In this document: positions 45,444 to 53,657 of the stretch, piece by piece
How the letters are laid out: every line of letters begins with the position of its first letter
Numbering within the stretch: position 1 is the stretch's first letter
From: Acidobacteriota bacterium
GTDB lineage: Bacteria; Acidobacteriota; Blastocatellia; Pyrinomonadales; Pyrinomonadaceae
Direction: 5' to 3'
Length of the DNA: 64,000 nucleotides
Assembly (NCBI GenBank): GCA_016700175.1
Contig: CP065003.1
Span: 444,001-508,000 of the forward strand
Position numbers and translations under genes: made by a program
The notes under the pieces: model-generated
What the model was told of the DNA's origin: nothing
What the model saw: only the letters and a program-made list of their open reading frames with translations
The model's database searches: none

Positions 45444-48020
45444 ATGATGAAGAGATCTATCTCCATTGCCTTTTTCCTGATCCTGATCACCGCATCTTCT
45501 GTCGCCCCTCAAAAGACAGGCAGAAACGCCGAAAAAACGGCACCGCAAACCGACAAAACCGTCCTTGAGTCCCTCGAAGCGGTCTCCGACGGGAACGGGG
45601 TCCTGCTGCGATGGCGGACTTCCGTCGAAAAGGACGTTCTTGGATTTGAGGTGTTGAGCTCCTCGGGCGGCGCCTGGAAGGCCGTCCCTCGTGGATATGT
45701 GCTGGGCAGTTTCTTCGGGCCGTCGACGCCGCTGAGAAGGGACCGGTCATACACGTATTTCGACCCGGAAGGCGGATTCGGCACTATGTACGCCATCCGT
45801 GTTCGAAGCCTTGCCGGCGGAACATTTTTGTCCCGGGTGGTTCATCCCGTATTCGAAAGCGACCTGTATGCGCTTTCCGGTAGGACTTCCGCAAATATGA
45901 AGCAGGCCGCATTGTCGGCCGAGCCCGTGACGGTTGAAAGCGTTCCCGCTTATGAATTCTCGGGCGTCGGCAGCGGAGCGAACCTCCCGCCCGACCTTCC
46001 GCAGCAGCATTGGGTTGCTGCAAGGCCCGGTGTGAAAATCGGGGTCAAGGAAACCGGGCTGTACCGCGTTTCAAGGACCGAACTGGAGAATGCGGGATTC
46101 GATGTGAATGCGGACGAAGCCCTCTGGCAGCTCTATCTCGACGGGAACCAGCAGTCGGTCATCGTGGCAGAGAACGGCGACTACATAGAATTCTTCGGCA
46201 AGGGAGTCGACACACCGTCTACCGATACGAACATTTATTTTCTTGTCGTAGGAGACGATCCGGGAAACCGGATCCAGCCGGCCGTTCGCAAGCCGAACGG
46301 AACGAACGAAGCGCAAAACTACCGCGAGAGCTTTTACCGCCGAGACCGTTCATTTTACATTTCAAGCATAAGGAACGGGGACAAAGAGAACTTCTTCGGC
46401 CAGGTGATCTCTCCAAGCCCGGTCGATGTCCAGTTCGATCTCGACGCGGTCGACCATTCGATCCGTAAGACATACATACAGATAGGTGTGAACGGATTCA
46501 CTACAGGTTCCCACCGGATAAGCGTTGCAGTGAACGGAGTGCCGCTCGGCAGCTTCAGCTTCGTTGGAGCCACTTATAAGCTCGCTGACATAGGGGTCCC
46601 GACATCAATAATCAATGAAGGGACGAACACCGTGACGATGACGGGGAGCGCTTCCGGGAGCGATATCAGTCTGGTGGAGTTCGTTGCCGCTCAGTACCCC
46701 AGAAACTACGTATCGAGGGCCGACGGGCTCGAGTTTCCCGTCCCGAATCTCAAACAGGTCACGGTCACCGGGTTCTCGGACGCGAACATACGCGTGTTCG
46801 ATCTGACGTCTCACGATTCACCCGTGCTCGTGCAGAACGCGGCGGTAGAAGGATCGGCCGGGCTTGGAAGCAGTTTCCAGGTCGTCATCCCGTCGAGCAA
46901 GGGGGCACCGATGTTCGCCGTTTCTGACGCGGGAATTAAATCTCCGGAAAGCATCGTCCTCAACGAGCCCTCGACGCTCCATTCGGTTTCGAACGCCTGG
47001 CAGATGGTGATCGTCAGTCACGCCGATTTTCTTTCCGAGTCCTCTGACTGGGCTGATTACAGGACCGCCAACGGAACGAATGCGGCTGCGTTTGACGTCG
47101 TCGATGTGTACGACGAGTTCGGCTACGGCCGAAGAGGACCGACGGCCATCCGCGAGTTCCTGAACTTCGCGCGCCTGAACTGGGCCGGAGCGCCCGGCTA
47201 CGCGATGCTGGTCGGCGACGCACTCTACGATCCGCGCAATTACACGGGCGCTGGCGGCACCGACTATGTACCGACGGAAATGACCGAAACCTCCCGGGAT
47301 GAATCGCCGAGCGACGAGGCGCTGGCCGACCACAATTCCGACGGGCTTTCGGAGATCGCGATCGGACGGATCCCGGCCGTCAGCGGTGCTCAGGTAGTCA
47401 ACGCGCTTGCAAAGACAACGAACTTCGAAGCCTCGATCGCCTCGGGGCCGACCCGCGGAGCCCTGTGCGCAAGCGACGTTCCGCAGATCGTGAACTTTGA
47501 GGAACTGTGCGATCGCGTCATCAACGAACTGCCGGCGTCGTATCCGAAGATTGGGGTCAACAAGAACGATCCCGACGCAAGGAACACCCTGCTTGCCGAA
47601 TTGAATACTGGCAGGTTCCTCGTGAATTATTCCGGACACGGTTCGGTCGTCAGCTGGACCAGCGGAGGTTTCTTCGGTACTGGCGATGTGGGCTCGCTCT
47701 CGAACATTGACAACCTGTCGGTGTTCACGATGCTGACCTGTCTGAACGGCTATTTCGTCGACCCCTCAGGACAGGGGCTCAGCGAATCGCTCTTCAATTC
47801 CAATGCCGGCGGCGCGGTCGCCACGTGGTCGTCGACCGGCGAAACCACGCCGGATGTCCAGGAAGTACTCGCCAGAAGGTTCTATAACCAGCTCGGCAGC
47901 AACCCAAGCCTCTCGAGGATAGGAAACCTTGTGATGGACGCCAAGACCGTGATCGCCGCCAGCAGGGACGTTCGGCTGTCCTGGCACCTTCTCGGTGATC
48001 CTGCCCTCAAGCTCAAATAG
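45444..48020 (+). CDS. Secreted C25-family (gingipain-like) cysteine peptidase
   Basis: An 858-residue exported protein (ATG at 45444; a TTG at 45402 is less likely). A signal peptide covers about 1-22. A fibronectin-III-like segment (about 40-125) is followed by beta domains and a C-terminal caspase-like peptidase domain (about 510-858). The expected catalytic pair is H732 in Y-S-G-H-G-S and C766 in L-T-C-L-N-G-Y-F, as in gingipains and PorU. The chain stops at G-D-P-A-L-K-L, the end of the peptidase fold, so there is no C-terminal type IX sorting domain. Function may be extracellular proteolysis or protein maturation at the surface. Confidence 0.88.
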   Translation: MMKRSISIAFFLILITASSVAPQKTGRNAEKTAPQTDKTVLESLEAVSDGNGVLLRWRTSVEKDVLGFEVLSSSGGAWKAVPRGYVLGSFFGPSTPLRRDRSYTYFDPEGGFGTMYAIRVRSLAGGTFLSRVVHPVFESDLYALSGRTSANMKQAALSAEPVTVESVPAYEFSGVGSGANLPPDLPQQHWVAARPGVKIGVKETGLYRVSRTELENAGFDVNADEALWQLYLDGNQQSVIVAENGDYIEFFGKGVDTPSTDTNIYFLVVGDDPGNRIQPAVRKPNGTNEAQNYRESFYRRDRSFYISSIRNGDKENFFGQVISPSPVDVQFDLDAVDHSIRKTYIQIGVNGFTTGSHRISVAVNGVPLGSFSFVGATYKLADIGVPTSIINEGTNTVTMTGSASGSDISLVEFVAAQYPRNYVSRADGLEFPVPNLKQVTVTGFSDANIRVFDLTSHDSPVLVQNAAVEGSAGLGSSFQVVIPSSKGAPMFAVSDAGIKSPESIVLNEPSTLHSVSNAWQMVIVSHADFLSESSDWADYRTANGTNAAAFDVVDVYDEFGYGRRGPTAIREFLNFARLNWAGAPGYAMLVGDALYDPRNYTGAGGTDYVPTEMTETSRDESPSDEALADHNSDGLSEIAIGRIPAVSGAQVVNALAKTTNFEASIASGPTRGALCASDVPQIVNFEELCDRVINELPASYPKIGVNKNDPDARNTLLAELNTGRFLVNYSGHGSVVSWTSGGFFGTGDVGSLSNIDNLSVFTMLTCLNGYFVDPSGQGLSESLFNSNAGGAVATWSSTGETTPDVQEVLARRFYNQLGSNPSLSRIGNLVMDAKTVIAASRDVRLSWHLLGDPALKLK

Positions 48021-48041
48021 GGAATGGATTCTTGACTGGCT

Positions 48042-48073
48042 AACGGTGGCCCCTTTTGCGGCCGCCGTTTTCT
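48042..48073 (+). terminator. Terminator after the C25 peptidase gene
   Basis: AACGGTGGC (48042-48050) pairs with GCCGCCGTT (48061-48069), with one G-T pair, then a short T-run. It may also terminate the convergent FHA gene. Confidence 0.6.
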
Positions 48074-49046
48074 ATCTGGGCTGGATGCGGACGACGTAGC
48101 TGCAGATCGCGAGCGCCTGCCCGGGATCGAGCGACACCCGTTGACCGACCGGCAATTCGCGGTTGTTGATCATAGCGGGATTGCGCCCTTCGTTGATAAC
48201 GGTGAACTTGCCGAGTTTGTCGAGGATCAAGACGACGTGTCTTCGACTGACCTCGGGATCGCCTTTCAGGGCAATATCGACCGGCTTGGAAACGGAGCCG
48301 CGCCCGAGCACGATCTCGCTTTGAAATACCGGAATGACGGTCTGCCGAACACCGCCTCGCCAGACCTCCAGATCGTAGAGCGAGGTCTTTCTCGGGCTGA
48401 CGGCGGTCAACTCTTCTTCCTCTCCCGAAGGGACGGGAGTTACTCGGGCGAAAGGGCTGGCCTGGCTGCCCGCTCCGGGTCCTGACTGATCTACGAAGTT
48501 CGGAGGCTCAAGATTGCGCGGCGTGCTTCCGGGCGGCCTGGGGGCGGGCGTCCGGCGTGTCTGCGCCTGAGCGGGCTGTGAGGGTTTTCCTTCCGGAGGC
48601 TTTCTTGGAAGCACACCCGTTTTCGAAGAAGATTCGTCTTCCCACCCGTGCTGGATCCTGACCTCGCCCTGTTCGAGCGTTCCGTCGACACGAAGCTCCA
48701 CCGCGAACGACTGCGTCTCGAGCTTTTTCTTTCCGGCCAGCTCCTTGGCGCGCTCAGCAAGCACGTGATAAAGGCCCTGTTCAAGGCCCCGGCGTTTGAC
48801 GCCCCGCCAGTCCTTGTCGTCGTCCTCGCTGAGGAAAATCAAATACTCTGTCGGGATTATCGTGGTTCCCTGTGGAAGCGGGACCATCTCTTTCTGCATG
48901 ACGTCCTCGACCGCGCGGGCGATCTTGACGATGAACTCCTCCGCCTCGCTCCTCGGCTTCACCTGTGCATCGCGCGCGGCCTGCTCCAGGACCAGCTCGG
49001 CGCTCTCGCCGTCGATCCATCTCCGTACTTTATCGAGAACGCTCAT
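48072..49046 (-). CDS. FhaA-like protein (DUF3662 + FHA)
   Basis: A 324-residue cytoplasmic protein. Residues 1-135 match the N-terminal DUF3662-type domain of actinobacterial FhaA, including I-P-T-E-Y-L-I-F-L-S near 64-73. A Pro/Ala/Gln-rich linker (about 145-205) leads to a C-terminal FHA domain: L-G-R-G-S (247-251), S-R-R-H (267-270) and N-E-G-R-N-P-A near 285-291. FHA domains bind phospho-Thr. The ATG overlaps the stop of the upstream kinase by four bases, so the two are translationally coupled; the kinase is the likely phosphorylator. Confidence 0.9.
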   Translation of the reverse strand: MSVLDKVRRWIDGESAELVLEQAARDAQVKPRSEAEEFIVKIARAVEDVMQKEMVPLPQGTTIIPTEYLIFLSEDDDKDWRGVKRRGLEQGLYHVLAERAKELAGKKKLETQSFAVELRVDGTLEQGEVRIQHGWEDESSSKTGVLPRKPPEGKPSQPAQAQTRRTPAPRPPGSTPRNLEPPNFVDQSGPGAGSQASPFARVTPVPSGEEEELTAVSPRKTSLYDLEVWRGGVRQTVIPVFQSEIVLGRGSVSKPVDIALKGDPEVSRRHVVLILDKLGKFTVINEGRNPAMINNRELPVGQRVSLDPGQALAICSYVVRIQPR

Positions 49047-50596
49047 TCTTCACTCTTGAATACGATCGTATCTTCGCCTCTTCTCGTCTTTCCGCTGATC
49101 CATCCGCGGTCGGCAAATTCCGGGTCCGCCTTTGGGGCTCCGTATTCGACGATCTGAACCTCGTACCAGTGTTCGTCCGAAGAAAGGATCCTCAGCCGGG
49201 AGCCCTTTGGAACAAGCCCTATTCGGGGGTTCCCGGTGCTTGCGTCCGAACGCAGGTTGATGTTCATCAGCGCCGTAGCCTCTCGCTGACCGAAAAGCGA
49301 ATAGACCGAGGGAAACGAGGCCCGTGTGAGTACGTAATTATAGGTCGCATATATTCCGACGGCAAAGAAAGCGACCAGAAGTGAGGTCATCACCACGTTC
49401 CTGAGCAGCCTTCCCTCGCGGATCCGCACGAGCTCCGGAGCGTCTGTTTCCACACGCCCGCGTTTGGCATCCGCCAGCCTTTCCGCGGGCTCTGCGGCCC
49501 GTTCTTTCGGCTGAACCTCTCCGGGAGTCGGTGCGTCCAGCACCGAGATCCCGGTCCCCGGACGTTTGTCCCTGATCACTTTCGGAAGCTTCAGCTCGCG
49601 GTCGGTGTCGAATTCCGCCTTCGCGGGCGTCAGCGGACTGTAGCCGGGACTGAAGACCGGCTGCGGCCTCGAGTGTACGGCCGTTTCCCTCACCAATGCT
49701 GACGAATCGGTGTCCGATGAGAATGCCGCTAACTCAGCCAGTTCCGTCCAGAACTCGCCGGCAGACTGGTAGCGCTTCTTCGGATCGTCATCGGTGGCTT
49801 TCCTGAGAACGTCGCGAAGTGCGTCAGCCCAGGGTTCGTCGCGAACTCTCGCCGGAAGCGCCTCTATTGGCCTGTTAGCGAAGAACCGCGGCGACTCGGA
49901 AGTCAAGAGCACGTAAGAGGTCTTTGCGAGAGAATACACGTCCGCCGCGGGCGTAAGCTCGCCGAATCCAAGCCTGCCGGTTGTCCCCGACATCATCGGG
50001 CTGTGCTCGGGAGGCGCATAGATGTTGGTCCCTACGCGGGTGATCGGAGCATCCGATTCGGACATCCTGGCCACCCCGAAATCCGCGATCTTCACTATCT
50101 CGTGGGTTCCGTTCAGCAGCAGGTTCTGCGGTTTTATGTCCCGGTGGATGACGTTCTTTTCGTGGGCGTGGGCGAGACCCGCGCTCGCCTGCTCGATGAA
50201 GCGAAGCGCCTGCGTAAAGCCGATCCCGTTCGTCCTTGAGAACTTGGCAAGGTCTCCTCCGGGAAGGAACTCGAGGACCAGGAAATGAAAGAGAACTCCG
50301 TTAAGGTCCTGCGCCGTGCCGTGACCGAGCCTGCTGATGATGTTGGGGTGGCGAACCCGGTCCAGGGCGAGTGCCTCGTTCTGGAAATTCTCGACAAGCG
50401 TCCGCTCGAGGTCCCTGTCGAGATCGTCGTGCATGAAGACGTTGAGCGCCTTTATCACCACGCGGCGGTGAGGCGAATCCGGGCTCGCGAGGCTGTCTTC
50501 AGCGAGGTAGATCTCGGCATAGCTTCCCCTTCCGAGGAGCTTGCTGACCTCGTAGCGTCCATCGAGTACCGAGTCAATGAGCGAAAGTTCTTTCAT
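49043..50596 (-). CDS. Transmembrane Ser/Thr protein kinase with extracytoplasmic SH3b domain
   Basis: A 517-residue kinase. The Gly loop G-R-G-S-Y-A-E (22-28), K49, H-R-D-I-K-P-Q-N (151-158) and D-F-G (172-174) are intact, so it should be active. A Pro/Thr-rich juxtamembrane region (about 300-395) leads to a single membrane helix (about 400-420). The C-terminal 85 residues are a bacterial SH3-like domain (I-N-L-R-S-D-A-S-T-G, G-S-R-L-R-I-L, W-Y-E-V, G-W-I at 499). SH3b domains can bind peptidoglycan, so this may be the wall sensor in place of PASTA repeats. It is divergent from the FHA-PBP-RodA-PP2C genes. Confidence 0.94.
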   Translation of the reverse strand: MKELSLIDSVLDGRYEVSKLLGRGSYAEIYLAEDSLASPDSPHRRVVIKALNVFMHDDLDRDLERTLVENFQNEALALDRVRHPNIISRLGHGTAQDLNGVLFHFLVLEFLPGGDLAKFSRTNGIGFTQALRFIEQASAGLAHAHEKNVIHRDIKPQNLLLNGTHEIVKIADFGVARMSESDAPITRVGTNIYAPPEHSPMMSGTTGRLGFGELTPAADVYSLAKTSYVLLTSESPRFFANRPIEALPARVRDEPWADALRDVLRKATDDDPKKRYQSAGEFWTELAELAAFSSDTDSSALVRETAVHSRPQPVFSPGYSPLTPAKAEFDTDRELKLPKVIRDKRPGTGISVLDAPTPGEVQPKERAAEPAERLADAKRGRVETDAPELVRIREGRLLRNVVMTSLLVAFFAVGIYATYNYVLTRASFPSVYSLFGQREATALMNINLRSDASTGNPRIGLVPKGSRLRILSSDEHWYEVQIVEYGAPKADPEFADRGWISGKTRRGEDTIVFKSEE

Positions 50597-50777
50597 CAGC
50601 GAATCGGGAAGAATCGGGCCGAGCGGTTGCAGGAATGTGTACGACGCCCATCGTTCGATGTTCGTTCAGAGCTTTGACAGCCGTGCCGCTCTGCCCTGCG
50701 CAAAATGGGGAACGCTTCCAAACCGCATTCAAATTGTATAAAATTACGCAGAAATTGCCTAAAACCAAGGCGCTTAG

Positions 50778-51797
50778 ATGGCAGAAGACAAAGGAAGCAC
50801 CGCGAAAAAAGGGTTCTCCCTCGACTGGCTGATCGGCGGAGTGCTTTCCAAGCTCGGCGACACGTTCGACCGCATCACCGGCCGCAACTGGAATCCTTCC
50901 TCAAATCTCGCGACAAGCAAGCTCGAAGAGAAGCTCAAGCTGCTCTTGGATGCCGAAGTCCGTGAAGAGCCGGGCGGCGGCAGATTCGTCCCGCACGTCT
51001 TCAAGCTTAAGATCCAGTGGAACAAGTTCTCCACGGATTCCGACTCCGATCTCAAGAAGCTCGAGCACGAGCTTCACGCCGCCGCGATCGACCACATCAA
51101 CGACAGGCTGTATCACACGCACGCCCCGATCGAGGTCAGCGTGGAGAAGGACTATTTTGTGGAAGGAGTCCAGTTCATTGCCGGTTTTGGAAAGTTCGGC
51201 GAGTCTGAAGACGACGAGGTCGCCGTCAATGTGACCCTGAAAAATATTCCGGTCGGCGAGATCCCTCCGGCCGAAGAGCCGCACTTGGAGGACCGAGACG
51301 CGCAGGAAGAAGCACCCGGACCGGAGATCTGTTTCGATCTTGTCGTTCAAGGGAAGCCCGTGCGCCGATGCGTCGCATTCGGCGATGCGAAGCGCTTCTC
51401 GGTCGGCAGGTCCGGAACCAACGACATCGTGATCGACGACCCGAGCGTGTCGAAGGTCCACGCGTCCGTCGCCTTGAGCAGTTCGGGCGGGATCGTAATA
51501 GCCGACACGGGGTCCACGAACGGAACATTCATAGGCGGAAGCCGTATGCCATACGGCAAAGCGGCACCTTTGAGCGACGGCATGAAAGTCAGGTTCGGCG
51601 ATATCGAGGCGCTTGTTTCGATCTCCTCAGTTCTGCAGAATTCCGTGAATGCCGATCCGGCCCCATCGGGAGACGAGACGCCGGTCCCTGTCACCGAGGC
51701 GTTCGATGTTCCGGAACCGGCCCCGACGATGGCTTCGAACGAGATCGAAGGCCTTTCGGACGATACTCCGAAGACGCGAGAGGACTGGGAAGTCTGA
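50778..51797 (+). CDS. FhaB-like FHA-domain protein (DUF3662-like N-terminus)
   Basis: A 339-residue cytoplasmic protein. An N-terminal domain (about 45-150) of the DUF3662 type has the pattern H-V-F-K-L-K-I-Q-W-N-K-F and ends before an acidic/Pro linker. The FHA domain has V-G-R-S-G-T-N-D-I-V-I at 209-219, S-K-V-H at 225-228 and D-T-G-S-T-N-G-T-F-I at 243-252, a full set of phospho-Thr contacts. A Pro/Glu/Thr-rich tail follows. It starts the plus-strand operon next to the kinase; the PBP gene begins two bases after its stop. Confidence 0.9.
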   Translation: MAEDKGSTAKKGFSLDWLIGGVLSKLGDTFDRITGRNWNPSSNLATSKLEEKLKLLLDAEVREEPGGGRFVPHVFKLKIQWNKFSTDSDSDLKKLEHELHAAAIDHINDRLYHTHAPIEVSVEKDYFVEGVQFIAGFGKFGESEDDEVAVNVTLKNIPVGEIPPAEEPHLEDRDAQEEAPGPEICFDLVVQGKPVRRCVAFGDAKRFSVGRSGTNDIVIDDPSVSKVHASVALSSSGGIVIADTGSTNGTFIGGSRMPYGKAAPLSDGMKVRFGDIEALVSISSVLQNSVNADPAPSGDETPVPVTEAFDVPEPAPTMASNEIEGLSDDTPKTREDWEV

Positions 51798-51799
51798 GA

Positions 51800-53656
51800 A
51801 TGCTTTTGTTTCTTCTACAATCCGACTGGGATTTCCTTCGGCCCGAAAAACTGCTCGGGCTCCAGGTGCTCGAAAGGACTCCCGCCGCGCTTACACTCAT
51901 CTATCTTCTCGCCTTCAGCGGGATCGTCGTCCTTTTGTTCGCGGCGTTTGCGGGCAATTTCCGCCGACCGAGGCTCGCCTTCGAGACGGGGCTTCCAAAG
52001 GAAGTACGACGCAGGCTGAGTTCAACCGCCACCAACCGAAGCCTAAGGATCTGGCAGCTTGTGTTCTTCGTTCTCGCGTTCGGCGTTTACGGCTTTCACG
52101 TTTACTGGGTCTATTTCGCGGACGAGAACAACGAGCAGTTCCAGGCGCTGAGCTACAAGGACCTGCGCTACAGGCGGACCACGGCGGCGAGCCTGCGCGG
52201 ATGGATGCTCGACCGGACCGGAAAACTGGAGCGGGCGCTTGCCTATTACGAGATGGACGAGGACGGCGAGGTCGTACGCGGCTATTCGCTGCCCGTGGCG
52301 ATGGCCCATCTGCTGGGTACCGAGCGGGGAACGCCGGGCCTCGAGCGGACGCTTTACAGGAAAAAAGCCGACCCCATGCCCGAATCCTGGGCGACCTTCT
52401 GGACGATCCGTCAGCCTGAAGATTCCGAGCGCGACGTCGCGGTCACTATCGACCGCGATCTCCAGGACTACGTCGCGAAGCAGCTCGAAGGGAAGTCGGG
52501 CGCGATCGTCGTCCTAAACCCGCAGAACGGCGAGGTGCTCGCGATCTATTCGAACCCTTCGTTCAACGTCAACGAGGCCGACAGCCTGAACGACTGGCTG
52601 GAGCTCGAGGGCAACAAGCGCGAGAAGCCGCTCCTGAACCGCGCCACGCGCGAGTATTACGTTCCGGGCTCGACCTTCAAGACCTTCACGATGATCTCCG
52701 CCTTTCGTAACGGGCAGCAGAACTCTGTATTCACCGCCCGGCCGGAAGGGTTTGTCCCGTTCCGCGGCTCGAGGCCCATCCTGGACGCAAACGGAGGCTG
52801 CGAGCCACCGTACGGCTGCAGGCCTTTGCCGATCACTCTTGCTTACGAAGCATCTTCGAATCAGTACTTCGCGCAGTTGGCCGTGTCTCTCGGCCGCGAG
52901 AGGATAGCCGAGACCGCTCGCGCGCTCGGTATCCAGCCGGTTGCGACTCCCGCAGACGCTGTGACAGCGCCGTTCTTTCCCGAGATCTGGAATACGAGCG
53001 ATCCGTCGATCGCCAGTGCGCTCGCGCCGCAGCGCTCCACGATCGTGACCGGCAAGGACATCTCCGCATACGACATAGGACTCGAGGGAATGGGGCAGGG
53101 CTACGCCGGACAGATGACGCCGCTTCAGATGGCATTGATCGCTTCGGCGGCGGCAAACACAGAAGGGCTCCTTATGAAGCCGAAGATAGAACTCGAACAG
53201 CCTCCCGAAGCGTTCGCGAAGGTCCTTTCGCCCGCCCAGGCGGCGCAGGTCAGGCAGATCATGGGCCTTGTCACTGAGGGTCCGGGAGGGACCGGGTCAA
53301 GGGTATTTGCGAGAGTTCGCGCGGCCGGGATACGGACCGGAGGAAAGACGGGCACGGCAGAGAAGAAGGCGCCCGTGTACGACAAGCAAACTGGCAAGCT
53401 CAGGACGGTGACAAAGAAGCGCAGGAACGAGGCAGGGGAAATGGTCGAATACCAGGAGCCGGTGATGTACGAGCGTACAGACAGCTGGTATCTTGCGATC
53501 GCTCCGCTCGAGAAGCCGACGCTCGCGATCGCCGTTGTAGTTGAGTCGGGCGGCTATGGGGCGACGACGGCGGCGCCGATAGCGGCGAACATCGTTCTTA
53601 AGGCAAAAGAGCTGGGTCTTCTTAAAGCTTCTTCGAGAGGAGGCAGGCAACGGTAG
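51800..53656 (+). CDS. Class B penicillin-binding protein (PBP2/PbpA-type transpeptidase)
   Basis: A 618-residue protein; the ATG at 51800 is two bases after the FHA stop. Transpeptidase motifs are S-T-F-K (291-294, catalytic S291), S-S-N (352-354) and K-T-G-T (516-519). Two hydrophobic helices (about 28-50 and 84-106) with a strongly basic loop between them put both the short N-terminus and the enzyme domain outside. Class B PBPs normally have one helix, so this is unusual. The region between helix 2 and the enzyme (about 110-210) is shorter than a full pedestal. It cross-links glycan strands with the RodA-type polymerase encoded next. Confidence 0.93.
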   Translation: MLLFLLQSDWDFLRPEKLLGLQVLERTPAALTLIYLLAFSGIVVLLFAAFAGNFRRPRLAFETGLPKEVRRRLSSTATNRSLRIWQLVFFVLAFGVYGFHVYWVYFADENNEQFQALSYKDLRYRRTTAASLRGWMLDRTGKLERALAYYEMDEDGEVVRGYSLPVAMAHLLGTERGTPGLERTLYRKKADPMPESWATFWTIRQPEDSERDVAVTIDRDLQDYVAKQLEGKSGAIVVLNPQNGEVLAIYSNPSFNVNEADSLNDWLELEGNKREKPLLNRATREYYVPGSTFKTFTMISAFRNGQQNSVFTARPEGFVPFRGSRPILDANGGCEPPYGCRPLPITLAYEASSNQYFAQLAVSLGRERIAETARALGIQPVATPADAVTAPFFPEIWNTSDPSIASALAPQRSTIVTGKDISAYDIGLEGMGQGYAGQMTPLQMALIASAAANTEGLLMKPKIELEQPPEAFAKVLSPAQAAQVRQIMGLVTEGPGGTGSRVFARVRAAGIRTGGKTGTAEKKAPVYDKQTGKLRTVTKKRRNEAGEMVEYQEPVMYERTDSWYLAIAPLEKPTLAIAVVVESGGYGATTAAPIAANIVLKAKELGLLKASSRGGRQR

Positions 53657-53657
53657 T

